Assembly (NCBI GenBank): GCA_035048485.1
Contig: CM068592.1
Coordinates: 33,460,501-33,524,500 of the forward strand
From: Pteria penguin
Lineage: Eukaryota; Mollusca; Bivalvia; Pterioida; Pteriidae
Direction of reading: 5' to 3'
Length of the DNA: 64,000 nucleotides
Numbering within the stretch: the stretch's first letter is position 1; each line of letters opens with the position of its first letter. The translations under genes were made by a program, and so were the position numbers. The notes below the pieces were generated by a model that did not search any database, was not told the origin of the DNA, and saw nothing but the letters and a program-made list of their open reading frames with translations. Positions 13,446-24,900 of this stretch are shown here, in pieces.

Positions 13446-14558
13446 GACAGTGATATGTTTTTTACCTAACTAGAAAAAAGCAAATAACATCTTTCATATT
13501 TTCGAAGATATGCGAATGAATAGTTTTTACATATCAACTAGAGCATGTTTGTAAAGTATATGCCCCTGTTGTGGGCTTATTTCATAGCAGCAACAAAGCA
13601 CAAGTTAAATGGGTTATAACTCCTATAATTATTACCAGCAGTGATCTTGGCGTTTGACATATTGACCCTCAGATCTGTAGGTATCCTTCCTTTTGATAAA
13701 ATTTTATAGTACCTCTGTTTAAAAGAACTTGACCTGTACAATATGGGAAATATGATCAATGATGATATGCACAAATCACCTGGAAACCAATAATTTCAGT
13801 CTATTTTCATCCAATGTGGACCCAAAACCCAACTGTAAATAACACCACTGGACCCAAAATCAATAGGGTTCTTCCTCTTTGGTTTCAAAATGATGAAAGG
13901 TTGATGAAAGGAGTTATCATTTGAAAATCAGATGTGTGACGGAAGGGGTTCAAAGACAGATGATGGACAAAGCAAACACTCTTTTAAGTTCTCATTCATT
14001 TTTTAAATCAATCATACTTATAGTTGATTTCTATATGATGTTTAACATCTTTTGTTAAAGTCTCTTTTTTCTGTTTTTGGTGTGTAAAAGGTTACTTTCA
14101 TAAATATAATGGCAGCAAGAATAATAATTCTTTATATGACATGATATTCTTTACTTTCATTTCTATTCTGTTTATGGTTAATACTATTTCACAAAAATAA
14201 AAATTGACAGATTGAGGGACATGTAAATCTTGTAAAAGTTATTTTATAATGGGAAAAAAGCAGTAGCAACTAAGAAAGTTCTGGACTGACGGACAGACAA
14301 ATTGTACTTAAACCCATGTACAGTTCTTGCATCATAATATATGATGCTGAACAAAGGTATGACATTTAGATAATCAACATGCAAACAGCATATAAGGTAA
14401 GCCAGTGTTATGTAACATTATGCCATGGGTTTTATTCAACCAATTCAAATTACATATGGAAATTTGTTTGTTCCGTATATTCCTTTTTTTAATCTCTCAA
14501 AACAAACCAAGAAATTTTCTGATTTTCTTGTTTCACTATGATACAAAGTAAAATTCAG
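13446..14558. other. Non-genic DNA
   Basis: Phrases around 'GGACCCAAAACCCAA' at about 7100 and 13815 suggest short shared repeats. No gene was recognised. Confidence 0.35.
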
Positions 14559-15000
14559 TTGCATGCAGAAGTTGTTGAAATGCACATCTAGTGCACAAAA
14601 TTATAACATATATAAATTATGTTCTAATATTCATTATAACAACTAGGCCAGTGACAGTGTCACTGCTGGTGAACTGATAGTTCCCAAGGGCATCATAAGT
14701 CTAGTTTTCAGTGCTTTTGTACTGATGTGAAATATTTTAGTTTTTATTCATGAAATTTTGCAAATCACTCTAAAACTAAGGAGTATCTCCCTCATGCATA
14801 GTTCTGTCCTTAGATTGATCCTTTGGCTCACTTTTTGGCCACATTGGCTTTATATCTGCTCTTTAATCATTTATATATTATCAAAATTCCAATCATTTGG
14901 CCATGAGGATCACTGAAGAGACATAAGTTGTTGAAATGTGCATCTGGTGCACAAAATTATAACATATATATATGTATGTTCTAATATTTATTGCACAACA
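14559..15000. repeat. Dispersed repeat (~430 bp), copy 2
   Basis: Same order as at 8.9 kb: core ending 'GCACATCTAGTGCACAAAAT', then 'GATAGTTCCCAAGGGCATCA', then 'AAACTAAGGAGTATCTCCCT', then a second core 'GCATCTGGTGCACAAAATTA' near 14940. It holds a minus-strand AATAAA at about 14986-14992 that could serve as a poly(A) signal for the gene above; this is not established. Confidence 0.78.
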
Positions 15001-15393
15001 GAACAACTCCAGATGATAAATAGGCATGAACTAAATGATACCCTGCACTGTAAGAGGTGCATATTTTTAGTCAATTATGTTGCGACACAGATCATCCTAT
15101 AACGACAAGATGACAGTGATAATGGTGAATAAGTCTGAGGTATCTCCTGTTTATCAAACCTGCCATGTGTGATTATACTGTAAAATGTGATTATACTGTA
15201 AAATGTGTTTAATGACAAACACACAATCAAACACTGAAATCATTGCCATCCAAACTTATACTTTTTTCTTTGACTGCTGCATGAATTTGATGCTCAACCT
15301 ATGAGTAAACTTTGTAATGGAAAAAGAAGAAGGAGAGGATGATGGGTAAGTGCCTTTTGTAGGCAAGTCACGTCTGCCATGTATGATTCTACT

Positions 15394-15458
15394 CTATGAG
15401 GGATGAAAGACAAGACGTTGATGTGCTCTTGGTGTTTCTGTCATGAGCACTTCATTTG
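15394..15458 (-). CDS. Possible C-terminal exon of the TROAP-like gene
   Basis: An acceptor TTGCTCAG precedes position 15458 on the minus strand. The protein-like reading NEVLMTETPRAHQRLVFHPS ends at a TAG at 15394-15396. It needs one carried-over base, whereas the previous exon ends in phase 0 at its strong GTGAGT donor. The phases agree only if the weaker GTGTTT donor four bases later is used. With the strong donor, the same acceptor gives a five-residue end (QMKCS). Transcript data would decide between them. Confidence 0.35.
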
Positions 15459-15859
15459 CTGAGCAACACCAGCTTAAAGTGGTAAGAACATAACTTCTAT
15501 AGTTAGATGAGACAGAACACAAATTAAGTTTAGTGAAAAACCAGAACATGGACAACAAATTCTCTAAGATCTAAGTCATACACATGGCCACAAAAATACA
15601 AGGAACTGAATATATATATGCATACACAAAATATGATTTATGGTATAAAAAAATACACACACACATTAATACAGAACATAACATAGAAACCATTTATCTT
15701 TTTGAAATTTCTGTGCTGCCCTCATTTCCATATGTTGAGTTGCCAGATACACTTATATCATTATGGCTTCTCATTTATTAATTTTAAACAGCATGAAACT
15801 CAAAAAAGACCTTTTCCAAACTGAAAAACAGAAACATTATTTCTAACTTAAACACTCAC

Positions 15860-15925
15860 CAAGTTTACATTTTCTGTTTGACTTTGTTCCTCAGGTGTTG
15901 AAGCATCTGCCCATTTCACGTGTTT
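15860..15925 (-). CDS. TROAP-like: TROAP-like gene, coding exon 10
   Basis: 66 nt, phase 0 at both ends, acceptor TTTTTTGCAG, donor GTGAGT. It encodes KHVKWADASTPEEQSQTENV plus two residues (479-500). KHVKW fits the [RK]x(V/I)x(F/W) pattern by which many mitotic proteins dock on protein phosphatase 1; actual binding is inferred. Confidence 0.75.
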
Positions 15926-18900
15926 CTGCAAAAAAAAAATTCAAAAATAAAATTCAAAAAATTTATTTACGTTTCAAAGGAAAAGAAAGATAACTCAATC
16001 TGATCAACCATCAAGAAAAAAAACAAAGATGAATCAGAATTGTTCATTTGTGGCTGAATGTCATGTCAAGATTATTCCATGTATATAAATAAGTATATTG
16101 TGTGCAGTGACTACATCTGCATGATACAATACACAGAAGATTCTACCCATGTAGGAGACCCACTCAAAGTAATCAAGGATCTGCTGCCTCCCAACATCTA
16201 TAATGACAGGGATATTGGTTTTCACGGTCTTATCTGAAATACAGGACACCAACAAATTATCATTGGGAACATGGTACCTGTCTGCCCTTAGCCAGAAACA
16301 CCACATTAACATTTTGCTTACCTTTGTCAGTGATTCCTCATTTTCATGTTTTGGTGCTACAACTGTACCCTTTGCTTTTGACTTCAATATTCTTCTAGGC
16401 TATAACGTATAAAAAGAGTACAGATTGAAATAAGAAATGGGGTATTTGATCACAGGTTTATTCAACAAATTTAACTCCAAAAGTCAGATAAGAATTAAAA
16501 TGAGACTAATTAATCACTATCTATAAAATCAAGTACAGCTCCAACCCGGATCAAAGGGAGAAAGTTTATGATATATATTAGCCTTTTTCTCATTTAGATT
16601 TTACAGTACATGTACCTGTATGTATAATAGATTATTCAAGTTTGTTTATAGAATGCTCTCTCAATAGAACAGAAATGTGAAAAGTTACTTCTATAAATCT
16701 TTCCCTATGCTGGTACAACAACTTTGAGAATAGCACTATACAGTGAGATGCAGTCCTAACATAACATTATGTTAATGTCGCGTTAACGTGAAGTTTGCTT
16801 TCCTCGTGTGCTCAGGACTGCTGAGCAGACGCGTTTGCGTTAACGCAGATTTCCTCATGAACTAAATTTCGAGACTGCGTTAACGCGCTGGACTGCCGCG
16901 TTCACGCACTTGACTGCCGCGTGAACGTGCCTGACAGCCACGTTCGCTTGCTTACAACTTATATAGAGAAGGATTTAAAGGAGAATCGATATATACAATG
17001 TATATTTAAATATAAAAACATATTACTGTGTGCATGTAGATAAATATTTAGAATTAAATAAAACGCTTACGAGTAAAGGGGTGAATTTAAAAAATATTGA
17101 ATACATTTTCCGAACATTGAAGATAATGAAATTTATTCTTATTTTAGGGTAATAATAATAATAATAATAATAAAAATAATAACAATAATAATAATAACAA
17201 TAATAATAATAATAATTAAATTAATGAAAAGAATAATAACGATGATAATCATGGCATCCATATATTATGAAAAATAGCTAAATTAAAAAATAAACATTGT
17301 AAATACATAAATAAGGAAAAATACATAAGAAAATTATAAATAAATAAACAAATAAGAAATAAATACATAATTTTATTAATTAATAATAAACAAATAAAAT
17401 AGAGTTAGAATGTAATTTTCCTAGAGTCTTTATAGTTTAAACTGACGAAGTTCTTCATAAATACCTGAGTGCATGTCTACGTGGTGATTTCCATTATTAT
17501 ATTACATATGAAACCCTTAATGCGGGGTGTCATTTTAACATCACATTTAATGCATGTATATATGGTGACATTTGCGGTAATTTAATTAGATTCCTTTTAT
17601 TTTCTCCATCCGTACCACTGTAAAGAGAATTACAAATGTAATCATGTGAACGCGCGACTGGACTGAGCGCACGCGGGAATAAATCGCGTTAACGCGAATT
17701 TCCTCCCGCATTAACGCAAGGAGCGCACGCGCGTCTGGTCGAGCAGTCCTAGCACGTGTGCTAAAGCAGTCCTCGTGACTGCTTTTCGCGTTAACCTGAA
17801 TGTTATTTTAGGACTGCACCCATCTGTACCTATGGGAAAATCCACTAATACCTGATATAAAACATATGAATAATCATATGATATAAACTTATTCAACTCA
17901 TCAAGTTTACATAGAAGGATGCGACGTTCAGTTTATGTTTGAAGGTTTATTACCGTATGACAGGTGCTAAGACGTTTATTTTCTGTGCTTTCTTTTCCCT
18001 GCATATTCATATCTGGAGGGTTTTTGCGTACATAATCAGGGAATATTGAGTCTCTTCTAGGGATAGCTATCACCTTCAAAACAAATATATTGAATGAATT
18101 AAAGAGGCACTATCCCTCACAGCCTGAATTTACAGCTACTGAAAAGAAAATATATTGAATGAATTAAAGAGGCACTATCCCTCACAGCCTGAATTTACAG
18201 CTACTGAAAAGAAAATATATTGAATGAATTAAAGAGGCACTATCCCTCACAGCCTGAATTTACAGCTACTGAAAAGAAAATATATTGAATGAATTAAAGA
18301 GGCACTATCCCTCACAGCCTGAATTTACAGCTGCTGAAAAGAAAATATATTGAATGAATTAAAGAGGCACTATTCCTCACAGCCTGAATTTACAGCTACT
18401 GAAAAGAAAATATATTGAATGAATTAAAGAGGCACTATCCCTCACAGCCTGAATTTACAGCTACTGAAAAGAAAATATATTGAATGAATTAAAGAGGCAC
18501 TATCCCTCACAGCCTGAATTTACAGCTATTGAAAAAAAAAATCATTGGTTTCCTATTTTTGTTAGCTTCCAAAAGATATAAAATTTCTGTTAATAAAAGA
18601 ATTTAAAACGTTATGTCTGCAAAGATCATGCATTATTTATAAAATAAAATGAATTTAAGTGAAGTGCCTAAAATTTTCCATATTTGACGAAAGCGCCACC
18701 TTCGTGCATGTGCAATAATATATTCAAAAGCGAGACCTAAACGTAAGTATCAACAAAATGGAGAAAGTGAAAAGGAAACCGGGAAGAATGAATATGTTTA
18801 GCAATTGGAGATGAAAAAACAGATGTGAATAAAGTCATATTTATCGTTTTAATGCGGTCACATGACTGACGGCTCATGAATATTCAATATCTAAGTATGG

Positions 18901-21900
18901 AATTGCAGAGAAAAGCACAATATTTCTGATGCTGGTATCTCGTTAATGGTACGATATTTTCAAAGATTTCTTGTAAATCTTCCAAGTACTGTCTGATATA
19001 TACATATGTGAACTTAAAAGCTTATAGTAAGTTTCAAAACATGGGCTGAGGGATAGCGCTTTTTTTTTTAAAAAAAGCATAATACTTTCATTTTTACATA
19101 ACATTAAAACTTCAGTTACCTGCTTCAAAAACGAAGGACAGTCAGATTATCCTAAAGATGTACTTATATTACTGTGACATGATGCCATACATCAAAAATG
19201 TCAAAATTACCAACCTTTCCAAATGGAGAATCCCACTGTGATTTCTGTATCACACATTCTGATCCAGGACGTAGACGACCCATATTAGGTGTCATAATTC
19301 GTGGACTTTTAGAGGCAACTTTTCTCAATGGAGTCAAAGTGTCTCGTCTTGCTGCAACTCTGGAGGCAGTCTGAGGGGTTGTTTCAAGAATTCTCACAGA
19401 TTTCACCCTGGAAGCAGTCTGAGGAGTTGTTTCCACTTGAGACTGATTTTTAATCCACTCTGCCTGAGGTGTTTTTACTGTTACAACCTGAGCACTTGCA
19501 ATAGTATATTTTTGGGGTGTACATGCTGCAGCATCATTTCTTAAATCCTTTAAAGTTGCAGGGGTCATATCAACATTTTCATGCTTGTTTGGGGTGTTAA
19601 GCACAGACTCCACAGATATATTTTTTGGCTGAGTGGCACTAACAGACTGTTTTCCTGTGTGGATTTCTTGCATCTCCTCTAATCTGTCAGCATTTGTTTG
19701 TTTTTTATCTAGTTTTGGGAGGCAAAAGCAAATACATGTATAATATTTTAAAAGCTTACCTAAATATATTATCTGCAACATAACAGTAACAATCATCTTG
19801 ACATAGCCTAAATCCTGAATTACCAGAAGGTAAGTAAGCTGATTTCATGATAGTTATTAGAGACAATGTTGCTAAGGTAACTGTTTCATAAAACATAGAT
19901 TTAAACTTTGGTTGAAAGTATCTTAAACAGGATCAGGTTTTCCTTGTTATGATTATCAACTGCTGCCAAACATTATACAGGCACCATCGGCACTACACAA
20001 GTAGGAGGTTACCAGTGATATACACAGTGGATCAACAATCACCAAATATTATACAGGTACCATCGGCACTACAAAAGTAGGAGGTTACCAGTGATATACT
20101 CAGTGGATCAACAATCACCAAATATTATACAGGTACCATCGGCACTACACAAGTAGGAGGTTACCAGTGATATACACAGTGGATCAACAATCACCAAATA
20201 TTATACAGGTACCATCGGCACTACAAAAGTAGGAGGTTACCAGTGATATACACAGTGGATCAACAATCACCAAATATTATACAGGTACCATCGGCACTAC
20301 ACAAGTAGGAGGTTACCAGTGATATACACAGTGGATCAACAATCACCAAATATTATACAGGTACCATCGACACTACAAAAGTAGGAGGTTACCAGTGATA
20401 TACTCAGTGGATAATTTCTGGATCAACCCTCACCAAACATAATACAAGTTCCATTGACAATACAGAAGTAAAAGGTTACCAGTGATATACTCAGTGGATA
20501 ATTTCTGGATCAACCCTCACCAAACATTCTACAGGTACCATCAGCACTACAAAAGTAGGAAGTTACCAGTGACATACTCTGTAGATCATCTCTGGATCAA
20601 CCATCACCAAACATTATACAGGTACCATCGGCATTACAGAAGTAGGAGGTTACCAGTGACATACTTGGTGGATTAACTCTCACCAAACATTATACAGGTA
20701 GTGAGGTACTATCGGCACTACAGAAGTAGGAGGCTACCAGTGACATACTTGGTGGATCAACTCTTGATTTACTACGCTGAAAAACCAAGCACTGAACCAT
20801 GGCATAATCTAATATTACAATGATCAATAGTTTAATTAATTACAAATTCTGCTTGTATTTTTCATTACCTGATTTTTTCTTATCATCTGTCTTTAACCCT
20901 GATTTCACACTTGAAACAGAATCAAATAGGTTGGTATGAGGTACATCAAATATAGAGTATCTTGGCTGCAATATAAAAAAACTTTATTACAATATCTATT
21001 AAAAAAAGTAATACTACTGTGTGCTTATGAATTCTGAAACTAAACCATGTGTAAATTTTTATATTTACACTATAAGCCAAGGGTTTTCAGAAGAAGACCT
21101 GAATTACTCACACATTTTTGAAAAAGTCCCTTTCATACATTTGGGAATGTTTTTTGTACATGAAAACAAACTGTATCATTATAAGACAGTTAAGATTAAA
21201 AATACATTTTGATAAAACATACCTATACATATATATCTAAATGCATGTACAATGCAGTCATAAAACAAAAATTATTTCAAATTTACACAAACTGACAATG
21301 AAGGAAAGCCTTACATGGGAAGTGTATGTCCAGTTTAGTTTACATGTATTATTAGAAGGATGCAGGTCTTAATTTGATAGATGTTTAATCATTTAAGGTG
21401 TATAGAGACTGGTATATAAAGCCACAGCCTGTGTCAAAGATAAGTCTAGTCCTCTATAGATCACTGTCAACAGAGAGTATTGTCAATAGAGGATCTTAGT
21501 TTGAAAAATGCACATATGGTAGATGTTGCTACAACATAAAAAGTGCAATAAGTGATAGCATAAAACATTGAATGAACAATTCTCATAGGCAAACTGGAAA
21601 TCTGACAGGAATATGAAGCTCAACTGGGTCTGGTGCCATAAACTGAGAAAACACACAAGTCATAATTTCATATTCCTCCATTCCACAATGAATTATTAAC
21701 TGGAATATGAATTTTATTGAGTTTTATTCTATCAAAAATAGAATTAAACCATTCAGCATGACAATTTATTGAATGTTGATAATGGAATAGATTAATATGA
21801 GATAATTGGCTTAAGTATTTTCTCAGTTTATGCTGCCGGACTGTGATCTAGTCACTGCAGGAAACAGTGAGATGATGTTTTCAAATTTTTCCATATCAAA

Positions 21901-24900
21901 ATGTTGCTTTTATGTCAAAGAACAGAAAAGTAAATCAATTTGGAATAACTTTTAGGACTGACAATTAGGTATCAAACAGGGATATTTCACCCTGTTGTAG
22001 GTCCAAATTTCAGTATTTTTCCAAAATTGTTCCTCAGAAATTCCCAATTTCATACAGACAAAAAAAAGTTATATAAGGTGTATGGCCATAAGGTGAAAAT
22101 AGCATGATTTTAAGTAAGAATTATATAACATAGGTATCAAAGATTTTGAATAATATCTCATAACAATTTTGAATTAAAAATTTCAACGAATGTACTTGAA
22201 TTATGTATGAATTTAAAAAGAAAATTCACAATTTTGGCAAAACGCTGCTAAATTTCCCAAAAGGGTCCAGGCTCCACTTCCACGGGAATGAATAAAATCC
22301 CTGCCGTAATAACTAATATCTCAACTGATCTTTGAACACTATAACTGAAAATACTCAGAATACTAATATGGTAATATAGCCTTGATAAACATACATTTAT
22401 CTTAAATTGGTAATTTGTTATATAAAGATTATTCTATAATCGAACATGAATATCTTAAATGCTGATAATTTTAATATAATGCCTAGTCTATCTCGAAGTC
22501 ATATGACGGTACCTAGAGTTTTTCCTTTATAACAAAAATCTAAAGATACGGCGAAGAGTGATATGCCTTATACTGCGCTGATCTTTTAACTGGTTTACCG
22601 GCCTCTACCAAGTTTGAATTTGAAATTTAATGATGAACAATCACTAAATTCTAGAAGCTGTTCAAATTAGTACAATAATATTTCTGAGATTCCTATACAC
22701 ATAACAAATTTGCATAATTTTCCTACCAATAGACAGAATTTCTCAAATAGTCATTGGCAGAGAATTGAGATATTAGCAACATTAGTCTATGCGTCCTGGG
22801 CTTTTAATGGTAAGAACCTTATACCCACTCTCAAGAAACAAACACAATTTAGCAGACTTTTAAAATTCTATCAACAAGAGGCATGATTAGACTTAGATTA
22901 ACTTCTTTACCAATAACAATAATATGTACTATATCTATATTTACATTTTTAATCGATATGTCTCATACATGTATTGAATTAACAACACAAGTCTAACACA
23001 CATTGGTAAAAATGTCCTCCATTTATGGTCATGGATTCAAGTTTTGGATATTTGAAATTATCTATACATTGAAGTATTTTCTATGGACCCTTCAAATTTG
23101 TGATATTAAAGTTTGACTGTTTAAATGAAACAGACTAAATTTAGATGGCCTAAGACTTAACATCATATTTTCTCAAGTTTTTTTTATATTTTATTTGCTT
23201 CTTGGCTTTTTCTTATTTTTCACATAGGATGCTGGCAACTTTTCATTTTTCAAGGTGTAAATTTTTTAAATATACCTAAAAATCAAATCTACTACATAGC
23301 CAATACCTGATTTGAGCGTGGCGCATAGGTCTGTCTACATGCTGGATTCAATGAGCTAAGCTGTGATGACTGGATCCCAGTGTTATTCAAAATGCTTTGC
23401 AGTGATTTATCATCTGTTTCAAAACCATCTTCTGTACAGAATAAAAAGCATTGTAAACCAATGTTTTTAACAAGATTGTGGTTCAATCGCATGTTACTAG
23501 CATGTCAGTATATTACTGAGATACTTTTCCCATAGCATATTTCATCTAATTGCTATGAATGATTATAATTATTTCACCACGATTATGACACCAGTGTTTT
23601 ATGATATAGAAAACTGGAATATCAAAAAACAACCCCTAACCTAACTACACTTTCCCATTCCTCCAACTGAGAATCAAACCCAGGTTTGATTGCAGTCAAA
23701 GGCAATAGCGAGTTTAATTACTACAAATCCTTAGCATTTACCGTAACTTACATTCCTGGCTAGGACTGTACCCAAAACAACACAAATGAGTTTCAGCTTT
23801 AACCCACTGAGGCCCATCTTCCCTCTTTTTCAATTCAAATCTTGCTTACAAAGTTATACTTGAGTTGTTGTAAATCGGTTGACATTGAAATAAGAGGCTC
23901 TCTGTCACAGGGGACTTGGCATGTAATAATTCCTTATTACGTGGGTGGGTCCATTGCATAAGTCTTAATTTCTGTGCAAATGCACCATGCAGATCCTGTG
24001 ACCAGAGAAGTAATAATTTTGGCTTGAGGTAAAACCATATCATAAACAACATACAAAGTCATATTCCATATTCAAAACTTAGATGAACAATAGAGAAGAT
24101 AATTCTGTAATGTGGTAATATATGTACTAGGACTGGACCAAAATATATCTATGTATTCCCTGCCAGTAGTACTGCATACAGACAAAATATTTATTCCTGA
24201 ATTATTCTTAATTTGTTTCTATAGCAAAAGAAGTACGAAAATGTAAATACAATACCATTTTCCTCTTTCTCTGTCTTCAGACAGACAGGCTTTGTCATAC
24301 TTCGACTCCGCCTGCGATTTCTTAACTCTGCCTCTGGTTCACATGCTAACTCTCCTAGAATCTTCCTGCGAGCTAAGTTGCTACAACTCTTGCTCCGACT
24401 CACTCGACGGGCAGTTCTACAAAAGTGTAAAAGGGAACATATTTAACAATTTATAATAAAAAGCACAACACAGTTGAAACTCTGCCTTTTTCATTTGGTT
24501 TATAGTAATGAGATCTGCATCAACTACAGAATGTATACACAAAAAGAATACAATGTAACACAAATCATTATTCAGTTAATTATTCTTGAAGTATAAGAGT
24601 GTTTTGTCTATACTTAAAACATGTTACCCCCAATATGGAAAAAATTTTGACTCCTTGCATCTTTTGTTTACATGCAATCTGATATCTTTTATGTTGTTTA
24701 CAGCTTAAACACTTTCTGTAAACATTTCCTGTTTTTATGCAGTGAATCTTATAGTACTCATGCATGTATTTTCTTACATATGAATTGTTTTTAAACTTCT
24801 TGTCTTACTCTGTGGTAGCAATTGTAGCCCTCCCAGTTTGAGATTGGAGACCCCTGTTAGACACTATGGACTCTAGAGCCAACTGATCCTTCTCAAATTC

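Noticed and set aside
17711..17896. 61-aa minus-strand frame rich in Arg
   Set aside because: It lies across the GC-rich right end of a TIR element and has no protein character.
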